From positions 2,418,001-2,482,000 of the forward strand of contig NZ_AP025470.1 in assembly GCF_024347375.1 (NCBI RefSeq): 64,000 nucleotides of DNA. Reading direction: 5' to 3'. The notes below the pieces were generated by a model that worked only from the letters and a program-made list of their open reading frames with translations, was not told where the DNA came from and searched no databases. Shown here piece after piece: positions 1 to 10,102 of this stretch; within the stretch, counting starts at the first letter, position 1; the number at the start of each line of letters is the position of its first letter. This DNA comes from Vibrio coralliirubri. GTDB taxonomy: Bacteria; Pseudomonadota; Gammaproteobacteria; Enterobacterales; Vibrionaceae. The position numbers and the translations under genes were made by a program.

Positions 1-477
1 CTTGTTCCACTCACGGGTCTGCTGATAAATAGCCACCAACTGCTGTAAAGCGCCCTCTTTATGGTCAGGCTCTTCTACAAGCTGTTCAAAGATTTTTTCG
101 GCGCGATCAAGGAAACCAGAGACCATATAGTCTTTGGCTAATTGTTGCAGTGCGAGGTTTTTCTGATCGAGGGTAAGCCCCGAACGAGAGATGAGATTTT
201 GGTGAATACGAATAGCGCGGTCGACTTCGCCTCTTGAGCGGAACAAGTTGCCCAAAGCCAAGTGAGTATCGATGGTTTCATTGTCTACTTGAAGCAGCTC
301 AATGAAGTGATCAACCGCTTTGTCAGATTGATCTGACAGTAATAGGTTCAAACCCGTCACGTATTGACGGGAGATCTGGTGTGATTGCTTTTGTTTTTCT
401 TGCTGAGCATTACGATTACCCATATACCAGCCATAAGCGGCTGCGATGGGCAAAAGTAAGAACAGTAACTCTAACAT
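1..477 (-). CDS. lapB: LapB (YciM), LPS assembly/regulatory protein, partial
   Basis: The gene starts with an ATG at 477 and runs off the left edge, so only about 159 N-terminal residues are present. The N-terminus is a single hydrophobic segment (MLELLFLLLPIAAAYGWYMG) followed by TPR-like helices (motifs such as ALGNLFRSRGEVDRAI and QQLAKDYMVSGFLDRAEKIF). Known family role: LapB is an inner-membrane TPR and rubredoxin protein that promotes FtsH-dependent turnover of LpxC and so limits lipid A synthesis. The C-terminal rubredoxin-like domain lies outside the window. lapA ends 12 bp upstream, so the two are very likely cotranscribed. Identification is secure from sequence plus the lapA-lapB pairing. 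Confidence 0.95.
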   Translation of the reverse strand, partial: MLELLFLLLPIAAAYGWYMGNRNAQQEKQKQSHQISRQYVTGLNLLLSDQSDKAVDHFIELLQVDNETIDTHLALGNLFRSRGEVDRAIRIHQNLISRSGLTLDQKNLALQQLAKDYMVSGFLDRAEKIFEQLVEEPDHKEGALQQLVAIYQQTREWNK

Positions 478-489
478 CAAATATAGCCT

Positions 490-762
490 TTAAGCTTTAG
501 TATCAGCAGCGACCTGCTTTGATTGCTTATTGAGTTGCTTCTTCAAGCGATGAATTTTCAGCTGAGACCGCATGTGCATATTACCAAAGACTAACCAAGC
601 AAGGGCGAAGCCTGAAACGAATACAACACCTAATAAACTTGAGAGGTGGAAGTCACCTTGCGCTAGCAGATAGTTGAAATTCACAGTTGTTTGGTTTTGA
701 GAGCCTAAAGCCAGTGCAATTAGGAAAAGTGCGATAACGGCGACTATTTTTATAATTTTCAT
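490..762 (-). CDS. lapA: LapA (YciS) inner-membrane protein
   Basis: 90 residues with two hydrophobic segments (about residues 4-22 and 41-60) and a basic C-terminal tail rich in Lys/Gln. This is the size and topology of the LapA domain family (DUF1049). LapA works with LapB in the control of LPS synthesis and assembly at the inner membrane. It lies 12 bp upstream of lapB. A strong terminator separates it from ihfB, so lapAB probably uses its own promoter in 763-838. Confidence 0.93.
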   Translation of the reverse strand: MKIIKIVAVIALFLIALALGSQNQTTVNFNYLLAQGDFHLSSLLGVVFVSGFALAWLVFGNMHMRSQLKIHRLKKQLNKQSKQVAADTKA

Positions 763-838
763 AGTTCATCACTCATTGGTTGGTTAGCTGTACGATTATG
801 CAGGAAAATTACTAATCAGACCACCATATTATGGTCAT

Positions 839-872
839 AAAAAAGCGGCATACATTATAGTATGCCGCTTTT
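839..872 (-). terminator. Rho-independent terminator after ihfB
   Basis: A perfect 13-bp stem (AAAAGCGGCATAC with its complement at 860-872) closes a 6-base loop (ATTATA). On the minus strand it is followed by six T. It sits between the ihfB stop and lapA and uncouples them. Confidence 0.9.
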
Positions 873-891
873 CTTAATTCCGATAAGTAGG

Positions 892-1176
892 CTACATTCC
901 TGAGTTTACTCGTTCACGCAGCTCTTTACCTGGTTTGAAGTGAGGAACGTATTTACCTTCTAACTCTACCTTGTCACCAGTCTTTGGGTTACGTCCAACA
1001 CGAGGCTCACGATAATGCAGAGAAAAGCTGCCAAAACCGCGAATTTCGATTCGATCACCACTTTCTAGTGTTGAAGCCATATGCTCTAAAATGTCTTTTA
1101 CAGCGTCTTCAATTTCTTTTGCAGAAAGATGCGTTTGCTCAGCGCATAGTCTTTCAATCAATTCAGACTTAGTCAT
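892..1176 (-). CDS. ihfB: Integration host factor subunit beta
   Basis: 94 residues, full length for the HU/IHF family. The characteristic DNA-binding arm is seen as [25 protein letters not shown] sequence, followed by [30 protein letters not shown] is an alpha/beta heterodimer that sharply bends DNA at specific sites and acts in recombination, replication and sigma-54 transcription. It follows rpsA, the usual enterobacterial and Vibrio order, but a terminator at 1232-1259 lies between them, so expression by rpsA readthrough is limited. Confidence 0.98.
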   Translation of the reverse strand: MTKSELIERLCAEQTHLSAKEIEDAVKDILEHMASTLESGDRIEIRGFGSFSLHYREPRVGRNPKTGDKVELEGKYVPHFKPGKELRERVNSGM

Positions 1177-1231
1177 AGTTACCCTCGTTGGTTTTCTTTT
1201 TAGAAATTATAGACCTATCGGAAAAATAAGC

Positions 1232-1259
1232 AAAAAAAAAGGAGCCTTACGGCTCCTTT
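1232..1259 (-). terminator. Rho-independent terminator after rpsA
   Basis: A 9-bp stem AAAGGAGCC / GGCTCCTTT with a TTAC loop is followed by a run of T on the minus strand (nine A at 1232-1240 on the plus strand). Confidence 0.9.
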
Positions 1260-1297
1260 CTTGGCTAGATAGCTATAATTCTCTTAATGAGAAGCTA

Positions 1298-2968
1298 TTA
1301 TTCGCCTTTAGCAGCTTTGAATGCGTCTGCCATTGCGTTACCGAACGCGCCTTCTTCAGACTTGTTCAGTGAAGCCATTGCTTCTTGCTCATCAGCTTCA
1401 TCTTTAGCTTTGATAGATAGGTTGATTACGCGGTTCTTACGGTCTACACCAGTGAACTTCGCTTCAACGCTGTCGCCAACGCTTAGGATTAGAGATGCAT
1501 CTTCGATACGGTCGCGAGAAACTTCAGAAGCGCGGATGTAACCTTCAACGCCTTCGATTAGCTCGATAGTAGCGCCTTTCGCGTCAACTGCAGTAACAGT
1601 ACCGTTTACAAGAACACCTTTCTTGTTGTCAGCAACGTATGCGTTGAACGGGTCGTTTTCCATTTGCTTAACGCCAAGAGAAATACGCTCACGCTCTGCA
1701 TCTACTGCTAGAACAACAGCAGAGATTTCGTCGCCTTTCTTGTATTCACGTACAGCTTCTTCGCCGGCAGCGTTCCAAGAAATGTCAGATAGGTGTACAA
1801 GACCGTCGATACCGCCTTCTAGACCGATGAAGATACCAAAGTCAGTGATAGACTTGATCTTACCAGTAACTTTGTCGCCCTTAGCTTGCATTTCTGCAAA
1901 TGACTGCCATGGGTTAGCTTTACACTGTTTCAGACCTAGAGAGATACGACGACGTTCTTCGTCGATATCAAGAACCATAACCTCAACTTCGTCGCCAACA
2001 TTAACAACTTTAGAAGGGTGGATGTTCTTGTTAGTCCAATCCATTTCAGAAACGTGTACTAGACCTTCAACGCCTTCTTCGATTTCAACGAAGCAGCCGT
2101 AGTCAGTTAGGTTTGTAACACGACCAGAAAGCTTGTGACCTTCTGGGTAACGCTTAGCGATTGCTACCCATGGATCTTCGCCTAGTTGCTTAAGACCTAG
2201 TGAAACACGAGTGCGCTCACGATCGAACTTAAGAACTTTAACTAGGATTTCGTCACCAACGTTAACGATCTCTGATGGGTGCTTAACGCGCTTCCAAGCC
2301 ATATCTGTGATATGTAGAAGACCGTCAACACCGCCAAGGTCAACGAATGCACCGTAGTCAGTAAGGTTCTTAACGATACCTTTAACTTCAGTACCTTCTT
2401 GTAGAGTTTCAAGAAGTTCGTCACGCTCAACACTGTTTTCAGATTCGATAACAGCACGACGAGAAACAACAACGTTGTTACGCTTCTGGTCTAGCTTGAT
2501 TACTTTGAACTCTAGCTCTTTGTTTTCTAGGTGAGCAGTGTCACGGATAGGACGTACGTCTACTAGAGAACCTGGAAGGAAAGCACGGATACCGTTAAGT
2601 TCAACAGTGAAACCGCCTTTAACTTTACCGTTGATGATACCAACAACAGTTTCAGCTTCTTCACAAGCTTTCTCAAGTACGATCCAAGCTTCGTGACGCT
2701 TCGCTTTCTCACGAGAAAGTTGAGTTTCACCGAAACCATCTTCAACAGCGTCTAGAGCTACGTCTACTTCAGCACCAACTTCAACTTCAAGTTCGCCAGC
2801 AGCGTTCTTGAATTGTTCAGCAGGGATAGCAGATTCAGACTTAAGACCAGCGTCTACAAGAACGAAACCGTTCTCGATAGCTACTACAGTACCTTTAACG
2901 ATGCTGCCTTGTTGGAATTCAGTTTCAGATAGAAACTCTTCAAAGAGTTGAGCAAAAGATTCAGTCAT
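1298..2968 (-). CDS. rpsA: 30S ribosomal protein S1
   Basis: 556 residues, the usual gammaproteobacterial length, with six S1 (OB-fold) repeats. Repeats 3-6 are easily seen by recurring motifs such as [65 protein letters not shown] and [11 protein letters not shown]1 binds mRNA leaders and delivers them to the 30S subunit. It starts at ATG 2968 and is preceded by a 106-bp leader that can form GGA-loop hairpins (annotated separately), suggesting the known autogenous translational control. cmk lies directly upstream, as in most gammaproteobacteria. Confidence 0.99.
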   Translation of the reverse strand: MTESFAQLFEEFLSETEFQQGSIVKGTVVAIENGFVLVDAGLKSESAIPAEQFKNAAGELEVEVGAEVDVALDAVEDGFGETQLSREKAKRHEAWIVLEKACEEAETVVGIINGKVKGGFTVELNGIRAFLPGSLVDVRPIRDTAHLENKELEFKVIKLDQKRNNVVVSRRAVIESENSVERDELLETLQEGTEVKGIVKNLTDYGAFVDLGGVDGLLHITDMAWKRVKHPSEIVNVGDEILVKVLKFDRERTRVSLGLKQLGEDPWVAIAKRYPEGHKLSGRVTNLTDYGCFVEIEEGVEGLVHVSEMDWTNKNIHPSKVVNVGDEVEVMVLDIDEERRRISLGLKQCKANPWQSFAEMQAKGDKVTGKIKSITDFGIFIGLEGGIDGLVHLSDISWNAAGEEAVREYKKGDEISAVVLAVDAERERISLGVKQMENDPFNAYVADNKKGVLVNGTVTAVDAKGATIELIEGVEGYIRASEVSRDRIEDASLILSVGDSVEAKFTGVDRKNRVINLSIKAKDEADEQEAMASLNKSEEGAFGNAMADAFKAAKGE

Positions 2969-2993
2969 TATTTAATCTTCAATAATTAAACGT

Positions 2994-3050
2994 CCATGGG
3001 TATCCTACCGCATGGGGTTGATAAATTCGCCGGTCATCATCCTTGCGACC
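2994..3050 (-). promoter_or_regulatory. rpsA mRNA leader with two GGA-loop hairpins (likely S1 autoregulation)
   Basis: In the minus-strand leader, positions 3015-2994 read CCATGC-GGTA-GGA-TACC-CATGG. This is a 9-bp stem with one bulged base that presents GGA in a 3-base loop. A second hairpin at 3050-3032 has the stem GGTC/GACC and a loop containing AAGGAT, again with GGA exposed. In E. coli the rpsA translation start region is built from hairpins with GGA in their loops and lacks a normal Shine-Dalgarno; S1 represses its own translation through it. No good Shine-Dalgarno is visible right before the rpsA ATG here. The assignment is by structural resemblance. Confidence 0.65.
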
Positions 3051-3074
3051 AACGTTCGTACTAGCTCGGCGAAA

Positions 3075-3755
3075 TTACCCAGCCAGTTTCGATTCAATAT
3101 AGTGTAGTGCTTTTTCTACTACCTGCTCAATATTCATTGAGGTGGAATCAAGCACTAGAGCATCCTCTGCAGGGCGAAGTGGCGCCACTGGGCGATTACG
3201 ATCTCGGTCGTCTCGCTCTTGGATCTCGCTCAAAAGGTCGTCAAATTTAACATCTAACCCCTTCTGTTGCAACTGTTTAAGGCGGCGACTCGCACGCTCT
3301 TCAGCACTTGCATCTAAAAATATTTTCGCTTCAGCTTCAGGAAACACAACCGTTCCCATGTCACGACCATCTGCAACCAAACCAGGCGCAGCGCTGAATG
3401 CACGTTGACGACGAAGCAGTGCTTCGCGAACGCGAGGTAAAGCAGCAACTTTTGAAGCCGCCATGCCAGTCTCTTCTTTACGAAGTTCACCAGACACATC
3501 TTCACCTTCTAGGATAACCTTAACTAAGTCGCCTTCAGCAATAAACTGCACGTCTAAGTGTGTAGCAAGCGGTACTAAAGCATCCTCTGATTCAGTATCC
3601 ACACCATGGTGAATTGCCGCTAAAGCCAATACGCGATAGATCGCGCCTGAGTCTAGAAGATGAAAGCCTAGCTTATCTGCTAGCAACATACACAGGGTAC
3701 CTTTACCTGCACCACTTGGTCCATCAACCGTAATCACTGGGCTTTGAGAAGGCAT
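3075..3755 (-). CDS. cmk: Cytidylate kinase
   Basis: 226 residues with the N-terminal P-loop [15 protein letters not shown], the CMP-binding segment containing SGAIYR, and [23 protein letters not shown], all hallmarks of bacterial Cmk. It phosphorylates (d)CMP to (d)CDP with ATP in the cytoplasm. The neighbour rpsA follows after 106 bp. The final residues ([11 protein letters not shown]) end at a normal stop. Start chosen at ATG 3755 because [12 protein letters not shown] matches the family start. Confidence 0.98.
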   Translation of the reverse strand: MPSQSPVITVDGPSGAGKGTLCMLLADKLGFHLLDSGAIYRVLALAAIHHGVDTESEDALVPLATHLDVQFIAEGDLVKVILEGEDVSGELRKEETGMAASKVAALPRVREALLRRQRAFSAAPGLVADGRDMGTVVFPEAEAKIFLDASAEERASRRLKQLQQKGLDVKFDDLLSEIQERDDRDRNRPVAPLRPAEDALVLDSTSMNIEQVVEKALHYIESKLAG

Positions 3756-3973
3756 CTTTTACTCCACGTTTTGTCGTAAGTTTTATTCTGTACTAGCGAT
3801 TCGCCACTACTTTATAGGCGGCATATTATAGAGAAAAATTGGTACTCGAGCGAGGTAAATCTCAGATAATTCCGTGTTGATGATGCATAAACCAATGCAA
3901 CTATCTCAATATCCGTTTGCTTAGGTCAATAAGACACACACGCGCTTTTCGATAGCGCATTTTTCGGTAGATA

Positions 3974-4000
3974 GAAAAAAGCCTCGCAATAGGCAAGGCT
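3974..4000 (-). terminator. Terminator after kdsB
   Basis: Stem AGCCTTGC / GCGAGGCT (one mismatch) with a 5-base loop, then six T on the minus strand. It lies 48 bp past the kdsB stop. The remainder of the gap 3756-4047 presumably carries the cmk promoter; I see no gene in it. Confidence 0.8.
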
Positions 4001-4047
4001 CATCATTTTTCATTTTGTAGAGCAAACAATAACTCGCTCAAAGAAGC

Positions 4048-4794
4048 TTAGCCAATAATAGCTCGAACCGCTTCTAGGTCTTCAGGCGTATCAACACCAG
4101 CAGCCGGCGCTTCCGCTGCAACGTCTACGTGGATTTTTTCACCGTACCAAAGTACTCGTAATTGCTCTAGGCACTCAATACGTTCAAGAGTGCTTGGTTC
4201 CCAATTAATGTAGGTATTGATAAAACCCGCTCGGTAAGCATAGATACCAATATGACGAAGCAAAGGAGATTCCGCTGCAGTACCGTTGTTCGCGTAAGCA
4301 TCGCGATCCCAAGGGATGGTTGCTCGGCTAAAATACAAGGCGTAACCGTCTTTATCGGTTACAACTTTGACGGCATTAGGGTTAAACACTTCATCAGCAT
4401 GAGTGATTTCCACACCTAACGTTGCCATCGGAGCTGTACTGTTAGCAAGATTGTTGGCAACCTGATTAATGATCGAAGGTGGGATAAGTGGCTCATCACC
4501 TTGAACATTCACGATAATATGATCATCAGGAATCTTCATAACTTCAATCACTTCAGCTAGGCGTTCAGTGCCTGACTCATGATTCGGTGATGTCATACAA
4601 ACGGTCGCGCCAAATGCTTTAGCCGCTTTTTCAACTCGAGCGTCGTCTGTAGCGATAATAACGTTATCGGCACCCGCTTTCATTGACTGTTCGTATACCC
4701 ATTGAATCATCGGCTTTCCACCAATGTCAGCAAGTGGCTTCCCTGGTAAACGGCTCGATTGGTATCTTGCAGGTATAACAACCGTATAAGACAT
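4048..4794 (-). CDS. kdsB: 3-deoxy-manno-octulosonate cytidylyltransferase
   Basis: 248 residues. The N-terminal nucleotidyltransferase motif [15 protein letters not shown], then [19 protein letters not shown] and the CMP-Kdo synthetase segment [12 protein letters not shown] identify it. The enzyme activates Kdo as CMP-Kdo for addition to lipid A in the cytoplasm. Its ATG shares one base with the stop of the preceding Trm112-like gene (TAATG at 4796-4792), indicating translational coupling. It is the last gene of the msbA-lpxK-(Trm112)-kdsB operon. Confidence 0.98.
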   Translation of the reverse strand: MSYTVVIPARYQSSRLPGKPLADIGGKPMIQWVYEQSMKAGADNVIIATDDARVEKAAKAFGATVCMTSPNHESGTERLAEVIEVMKIPDDHIIVNVQGDEPLIPPSIINQVANNLANSTAPMATLGVEITHADEVFNPNAVKVVTDKDGYALYFSRATIPWDRDAYANNGTAAESPLLRHIGIYAYRAGFINTYINWEPSTLERIECLEQLRVLWYGEKIHVDVAAEAPAAGVDTPEDLEAVRAIIG

Positions 4795-4973
4795 TACTTA
4801 CCCTCATCCATAGAAACGGTACGAGCTTCAGGTTCTAAAAGAACAGGAATACCCTCTTTAATTGGGTAAGCAAGGCGATCAATTTTACAAACAAGCTCTT
4901 GCTTATCCTTGTCAAAAGTTAGTTTACCTTTACATACAGGGCAAGCAACGATCTCAAGTAGACGGTGATCCAT
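4794..4973 (-). CDS. ycaR: Trm112 family protein (YcaR-like)
   Basis: A 59-residue gene read from ATG 4973 to TAA at 4794. The protein begins [18 protein letters not shown] and continues through [20 protein letters not shown], the standard Trm112/YcaR (UPF0434) pattern with a CPxC pair and a third Cys that may bind zinc. It overlaps the 3' end of lpxK by 20 bp and its stop overlaps the kdsB start by one base. The conserved position between lpxK and kdsB in gammaproteobacteria supports the call. Its exact function is not established. Confidence 0.93.
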   Translation of the reverse strand: MDHRLLEIVACPVCKGKLTFDKDKQELVCKIDRLAYPIKEGIPVLLEPEARTVSMDEGK

Positions 4974-5961
4974 AGTATTCCATAACCTCTTTTATTCTTT
5001 TTAAAATTTGCTGTTGCGAATCTTCATCAAACTGCGCAGAAACTGGAAGATACCACCAGTTATCTTGAGCATATTCTTCGCATTTTACAGCGTCTTTTTC
5101 TGTCATAATCAGATTCATACCTTTATTAGCTAAGGCATGAAGTTCATCTTTATTAAAATCTTGATGGTCGGCGAAGCCCTGTGTGAAGACCACATCACCA
5201 TCAAGATCTTCCAATGTTTTAAAAAAGCGCGGTGGGTGGCCAATACCGGCAAAAGCCACCAGCTTCTGTAATTCTGCCACAGACCTTTTTTGGCCTGTCT
5301 TAAGGTTAACCGCTTGGCTTGGAAGCAAAGACATCGAGAACTCTCGCCCGTGCGCTTTACCGCCATTGTTCACCAAAAAGTCGACCTCTTCTAAACGTGA
5401 AATCGGCTCTCGTAATGGGCCTAAAGGAATCAAGCTCTCGCTACCAAAGCGTCTTGCGCCGTCGATAACCGCAAATTCAATATCGCGTTCAAGCGCGTAA
5501 TGCTGAAGGCCATCGTCAGTGATAATCACATCAACGCCTTTGCTCAGCAACGATTTCACTGCGTTAGCTCGCACAGGGTCGACTGCGACTGGCGCACCAG
5601 TTCGCTTACGAATCAAGCGAGGTTCATCACCCGAATGCTCAGCTGGCGTATTTTCATCCAACACCAACGGATAGCTTGGTGCTTTTGCACCGTAGCCACG
5701 AGACACGACTCCGGGTTTATAGCCGTGAGCCTGAAGCATCTCTACTAACCAAATCACAACCGGCGTTTTACCATTTCCGCCAGCAGTAATATTGCCCACA
5801 ACAATAACAGGTAAAGGCGGGCGGTAGGTCTCTTTCTTCCCCGAGAGATAAGCGTCACGACGCTGACTACTGATCATGTTGAACAGCAGACTCAGTGGCC
5901 ACAATAGCGGCCAGAGAAGATATTTCAACGGGTGATTGTTAAACCAAATCTTTTCGATCAC
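4954..5961 (-). CDS. lpxK: Tetraacyldisaccharide 4'-kinase
   Basis: LpxK phosphorylates the 4' position of the lipid A disaccharide at the inner membrane. I choose the GTG at 5961, giving 335 residues beginning [16 protein letters not shown]. This matches the family start, lies 13 bp after the msbA stop and follows a TTAGGT Shine-Dalgarno-like stretch. Upstream ATG codons (to 6021) would put the start well inside msbA. Visible motifs: N-terminal membrane helix, P-loop [12 protein letters not shown] (about residues 56-67), [15 protein letters not shown], and [11 protein letters not shown]. It lies in the msbA-lpxK operon. Confidence 0.95.
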   Translation of the reverse strand: MIEKIWFNNHPLKYLLWPLLWPLSLLFNMISSQRRDAYLSGKKETYRPPLPVIVVGNITAGGNGKTPVVIWLVEMLQAHGYKPGVVSRGYGAKAPSYPLVLDENTPAEHSGDEPRLIRKRTGAPVAVDPVRANAVKSLLSKGVDVIITDDGLQHYALERDIEFAVIDGARRFGSESLIPLGPLREPISRLEEVDFLVNNGGKAHGREFSMSLLPSQAVNLKTGQKRSVAELQKLVAFAGIGHPPRFFKTLEDLDGDVVFTQGFADHQDFNKDELHALANKGMNLIMTEKDAVKCEEYAQDNWWYLPVSAQFDEDSQQQILKRIKEVMEYYGSPST

Positions 5962-5974
5962 AACAAGACCTAAT

Positions 5975-7723
5975 TTATCCGCTGAACTGAATTCGGTGTA
6001 ATTGTGCATAAGCACCATCATGCGCGATTAGCTCAGCATGTGCGCCTCTTTCTACAATATGACCATCATCAACCACTAGAATCTCATCAGCTTGCTCGAT
6101 GGTAGAGAGTCGGTGTGCGATAACTAATACTGTTTTGTCTTTTTGCAGTTCTTCTAGTGCAGATTGAATCGCTCTCTCTGACTCAGTATCCAGTGCAGAC
6201 GTTGCCTCATCAAGAATCAAAACCGGTGCATCTCTCAATAGAGCTCGAGCAATCGCAATACGCTGTCTTTGACCACCAGAAAGACTCGCGCCATTCTCGC
6301 CCACAACCGTATCAATGCCATTTTCCATGCCATCGATAAACTCACTTGCATGAGCAAGCTTAGCCGCGTGTTCGATCTGTTCACGTGAATACTGTTCTTC
6401 TGCTGCGTAAGCGATGTTGTTAGCCACCGTATCGTTAAACAGATGTACATTTTGAGAAACGAGAGCAAAGTGCTCACGCAGATTTCTCAATTCGTAATCA
6501 CGAATGTCGTGGTCATCAAGCTCAATTGAACCAGAGTCTACGTCATAAAAACGAGTAAATAGGTTGGCAATGGTACTTTTACCCGAACCCGATCGCCCAA
6601 CAAGCGCAACCGTTTTACCTTTCGGTATATTGAAGCTGACCTTATCAAGTGCTGGTTTCTCTGCACCGTCATAAGTAAACGTGACATCTTTAACAGCCAC
6701 TTCACCCGTTACAGTTTCAGGTTTCAACGTTCCTTTGTTTTGCTCGGTATCTAGATCCATCAAGCCAAATAGAGTTGTACTCGCAGCCATACCACGTTGG
6801 AATTCAGACGTTACGTTAGTTAATGCCTTTAACGGACGTAATAGACCAAACATTGCAGAGAAGACAACGGTAAACGTACCAGGAGTAAGCTCGGCTTTAA
6901 TAGAATCAACACTAGCAAGGAATAGAACAACAACAATCGCAACTGATGCGATCATTTGAATAATCGGGTTAGCAGCCGCTTGAGCAGTGATTAGCTTCAT
7001 GCTTTGTTGGCGCATTTGGTTACTAACTTTATCAAAGCGGTGTTTTTCTAGATCTTGACCACCGTAAGTTAGAACCACTTTATGTCCTTTCAGCATTTGT
7101 TCAGCAGACGACGCCACATGGCCCATACTGGTTTGCATGTTCTTAGAGATCTTTCTGAATCGCTTCGATACGATACTGATCGCCCACGCAACCAAAGGCG
7201 CTACAGCAAATAACACTAAAGACAACTGCCAGCTATTCCAGAACATCAGCGTCAACAAGCCAATAATACTTGCACCTTCACGGACAATACTGACTAACGC
7301 TTTACTGGTTGCTGCAGACACTTGCTCTGAATCGTAAGTAATTCGAGATAGCAATGCGCCTGTCTGTTCTTTATCGAAGAAAGAAACAGGCATATGCATG
7401 AAATGACTGAAAATTTTGCGACGAATTTCCATCACCACATTGCCAGAGACCCAGCTCAAACAATAGGTTGAAACAAAGCCACTGACACCACGAATAAACA
7501 TCATGGCAAAGATAATAATAGGGAGCGTGCGTAAAAAGTCAGATTCAGCATTACCAAAGCCTTCATCAAGTAACGGCTTTAGTAAGGAAATCATATAGGT
7601 ATCAGAAACGGCATTTATAATAAGCGCAATTACCGCAACACCTAGGCCGGCCTTATATAGTCGAATATAAGTCCAAAGTCTTTTAAATGTGACCCAGGTA
7701 GTTTCATCTGTTTGTGTTGACAT
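5975..7723 (-). CDS. msbA: Lipid A export ATP-binding/permease protein MsbA
   Basis: 582 residues from ATG 7723 (an in-frame GTG at 7744 would add seven residues not typical of the family). The N-terminal half has six membrane helices; the C-terminal half is an ABC ATPase with Walker A GRSGSGKS, signature LSGGQ and Walker [13 protein letters not shown]. MsbA is a homodimeric flippase that moves core-lipid A across the inner membrane. It is followed at 13 bp by lpxK, and comEC ends 31 bp upstream. Confidence 0.98.
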   Translation of the reverse strand: MSTQTDETTWVTFKRLWTYIRLYKAGLGVAVIALIINAVSDTYMISLLKPLLDEGFGNAESDFLRTLPIIIFAMMFIRGVSGFVSTYCLSWVSGNVVMEIRRKIFSHFMHMPVSFFDKEQTGALLSRITYDSEQVSAATSKALVSIVREGASIIGLLTLMFWNSWQLSLVLFAVAPLVAWAISIVSKRFRKISKNMQTSMGHVASSAEQMLKGHKVVLTYGGQDLEKHRFDKVSNQMRQQSMKLITAQAAANPIIQMIASVAIVVVLFLASVDSIKAELTPGTFTVVFSAMFGLLRPLKALTNVTSEFQRGMAASTTLFGLMDLDTEQNKGTLKPETVTGEVAVKDVTFTYDGAEKPALDKVSFNIPKGKTVALVGRSGSGKSTIANLFTRFYDVDSGSIELDDHDIRDYELRNLREHFALVSQNVHLFNDTVANNIAYAAEEQYSREQIEHAAKLAHASEFIDGMENGIDTVVGENGASLSGGQRQRIAIARALLRDAPVLILDEATSALDTESERAIQSALEELQKDKTVLVIAHRLSTIEQADEILVVDDGHIVERGAHAELIAHDGAYAQLHRIQFSG

Positions 7724-7754
7724 AGAATCGCTTAATTTTCTCACAATAATCTAT

Positions 7755-10085
7755 CTATTCTACTCCCTTACGGAGCATCTGCCTATACCACTGCCCGCCT
7801 TGTTGCTCTCTAATCGCATGATATTGCCAACCTTCTTTGCTAAGAGTGATGGTTATTTGTCCGCTTTCACCTGTATCTAGCCAAGTACTCCCCGCTTCCT
7901 GATAACGTTCAATAACAGACTCACTCGGCATTCCCCACTGATTGCCTTTAGCAAGAGAAGCTATCGCCAGCTGAGGAGACACAGCCTCAATAAACGGCTT
8001 AATCGATGACGAATCGCTACCATGATGCGGAACCAACATGACATCACTCCTTAGCTGTTCTCCCTCACGAGCAAGTAACCACTCACTTACCAGTTCAATA
8101 TCACCAGTGAGCAAAATTGAGAAATCAGCACTATGATCTGAGATCTTGACCACACACGAATGTGGGTTATACGCCCTCTTCACTTGATTAGGCGGCCACA
8201 ACACCTCAAAAACAACATCTTGCCAGTTCCAAACCTCTCCAATAGTACATGTTAGAATATTAGACGGGGCTTGAGTGGTAGATTGGCGTTCTTGAATAAT
8301 GTTTTGACTGGTTCGTATCCACTTTGGCGTATAGTTCTCTAGTAACGCCGGATAACCACCAGCATGGTCAGAATCGAAATGACTCACAATCACGCCTTCT
8401 AATTCATGAATCCCCCGCTGATTCAAAGTAGGAATCAACAAAGACTCAACAACCGAGCCTCCTGGCCACGCATTACCAAGATCATAAACGACAATCTGAT
8501 TGTTCTTTTCTAAAACCAAAGACAACCCATGTCCAACATCCAAGATGTCTATGGTTAGCTTGTCTTGCTGAGGTTTACCGAACTCCCACCACAACACGAA
8601 CACTGCAGTTACCAATATCGATAATGTTCGCTTGAAATACCGACTAACAAAGCTCAAGAACAAGATAAGGAATACTGATAATGCAATCGTCTGGTTATCT
8701 ACTTGGATCCAAAATCGCTCAGAGAAAGGAAGACTAAATACGAGAGGCTCAAGCGACAAGTCGACCAACTTCCACAGCTGACTGACCAAATCATTGTCTA
8801 GCGCTGTTATACCAACCACGCCAGACACTGACTCAGATATTAAGCTTAGAAACATTGCCATAAACAACAACGGGATCGTCACCATCGATACCCAAGGCAA
8901 AAGGAACAAGTTGTAGAAAACAGAGACTAAACTGACTCCTTTGAAAAACAACATCGAGAAAGGCGCGATAAGGAATGTCAGCATCAGTTGAATCTTAATC
9001 AGTTGGAGTACGTGGTTGATAAATGTAAAGGTTGAAGCTGAGCGCTGTGTATTTAACGCGATATAGAGAACAGCGCCCAATGCACCAAAGGACAGCCAAA
9101 AGCTGCTCGACAAGGCTGAAAACGGCCAAATCAGCAGAACTACGCACAGGCATAAAGCGACATACCGAAGCAAACTGATATTTTGCCCACGCCACAAGAA
9201 ATAACTCGCGATGACACACATCACTAAAGCCCTCAAAGTTGGCAGCGTGAACCCAGCAAACCAACTATAGAAATACGCCAAGCCGAGCCCGAATATTGTA
9301 GGTAACCAAAGAAATGAAGGGGAAAGTAACCTGAATACTTTGCCAATCTGATAGCCGATACCAAAGGCAATTCCAATATGCAGCCCCGAAATAGCCATCA
9401 AGTGAATCAAGCCACTGCTTTTAAGCAATTCCCACCGCTGAAGCGGAATAAGGTCTCGATATCCAAAACTCAAAGCGATAATGAGATCTTGATTTGCCAG
9501 CAGACTTAACCTCTCAAGGCTGGTTTCAAACCATTGGGCGCGTAAGTTGGTGCTAGAGTGAATTCGGTACTTGGTATCTGCTCTGTAAGTTGCATTGGCA
9601 ACCACGCCAGCACTAAACAAGTACTTTTCGAGGTCAAAGCCGGCTTCATTGAGTTTTCCCCATACCGGCTTTATTGAGGCCGATAAATAGACATCATCTC
9701 CAAGCGTTAACTTAAAAGGAGTAAACAAACGTAATTTTATCAATTGGGGAAAGATTAATTTTTCGCCGCCAATTGATCTGGCTACTATTACGCTTTCAAA
9801 ACCATGGCTATTTTCACTAAAAAGGCTAACAACCGACGCATTTATGGTAGTATTCTGCCCTGACTGGAACAAGCGACTCGTTTGTATTTCAATCGCATTC
9901 CCTAGGCAGATAACTAGTATCAATGCTGTTACTGGACCTCTTGCACTCCGGAAAACGCTATACTTTGTTGATGCTAGCAGTAACAACAGCATCAATGGTG
10001 CCCAAACCCAATGTGGCATCACAGGCCAGAAGCTGGCAGACACAACTGTCGCAGCAAATGAAATCAAGAACCAAGTGTTAAACAA
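7755..10085 (-). CDS. comEC: DNA internalization protein ComEC/Rec2
   Basis: 776 residues. The order is: N-terminal membrane helices, an OB-like periplasmic segment, the ComEC/Rec2 competence membrane domain (HLMAISGLHIGIAFGIGY and FTLPTLRALVM motifs), and a C-terminal metallo-beta-lactamase domain (IDILDVGHGLSLVL, SHFDSDHAGGYPAL, LVPHHGSDSS). It forms the inner-membrane channel for single-stranded DNA during natural transformation; Vibrio are chitin-induced transformers. The start is a TTG at 10085, ten bases after a strong AGGAGGA, and no in-frame ATG lies nearby upstream. The gene is divergent from the DUF2062 gene with only 17 bp between start codons. Confidence 0.95.
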   Translation of the reverse strand: MFNTWFLISFAATVVSASFWPVMPHWVWAPLMLLLLLASTKYSVFRSARGPVTALILVICLGNAIEIQTSRLFQSGQNTTINASVVSLFSENSHGFESVIVARSIGGEKLIFPQLIKLRLFTPFKLTLGDDVYLSASIKPVWGKLNEAGFDLEKYLFSAGVVANATYRADTKYRIHSSTNLRAQWFETSLERLSLLANQDLIIALSFGYRDLIPLQRWELLKSSGLIHLMAISGLHIGIAFGIGYQIGKVFRLLSPSFLWLPTIFGLGLAYFYSWFAGFTLPTLRALVMCVIASYFLWRGQNISLLRYVALCLCVVLLIWPFSALSSSFWLSFGALGAVLYIALNTQRSASTFTFINHVLQLIKIQLMLTFLIAPFSMLFFKGVSLVSVFYNLFLLPWVSMVTIPLLFMAMFLSLISESVSGVVGITALDNDLVSQLWKLVDLSLEPLVFSLPFSERFWIQVDNQTIALSVFLILFLSFVSRYFKRTLSILVTAVFVLWWEFGKPQQDKLTIDILDVGHGLSLVLEKNNQIVVYDLGNAWPGGSVVESLLIPTLNQRGIHELEGVIVSHFDSDHAGGYPALLENYTPKWIRTSQNIIQERQSTTQAPSNILTCTIGEVWNWQDVVFEVLWPPNQVKRAYNPHSCVVKISDHSADFSILLTGDIELVSEWLLAREGEQLRSDVMLVPHHGSDSSSIKPFIEAVSPQLAIASLAKGNQWGMPSESVIERYQEAGSTWLDTGESGQITITLSKEGWQYHAIREQQGGQWYRQMLRKGVE

Positions 10086-10102
10086 GAGAGTAGCTTCCTC
10101 CT

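Noticed and set aside
5962..6021. Longer LpxK start at ATG 6021
   Set aside because: It would overlap msbA and adds residues not in the family; GTG 5961 has better spacing and matches the family start.
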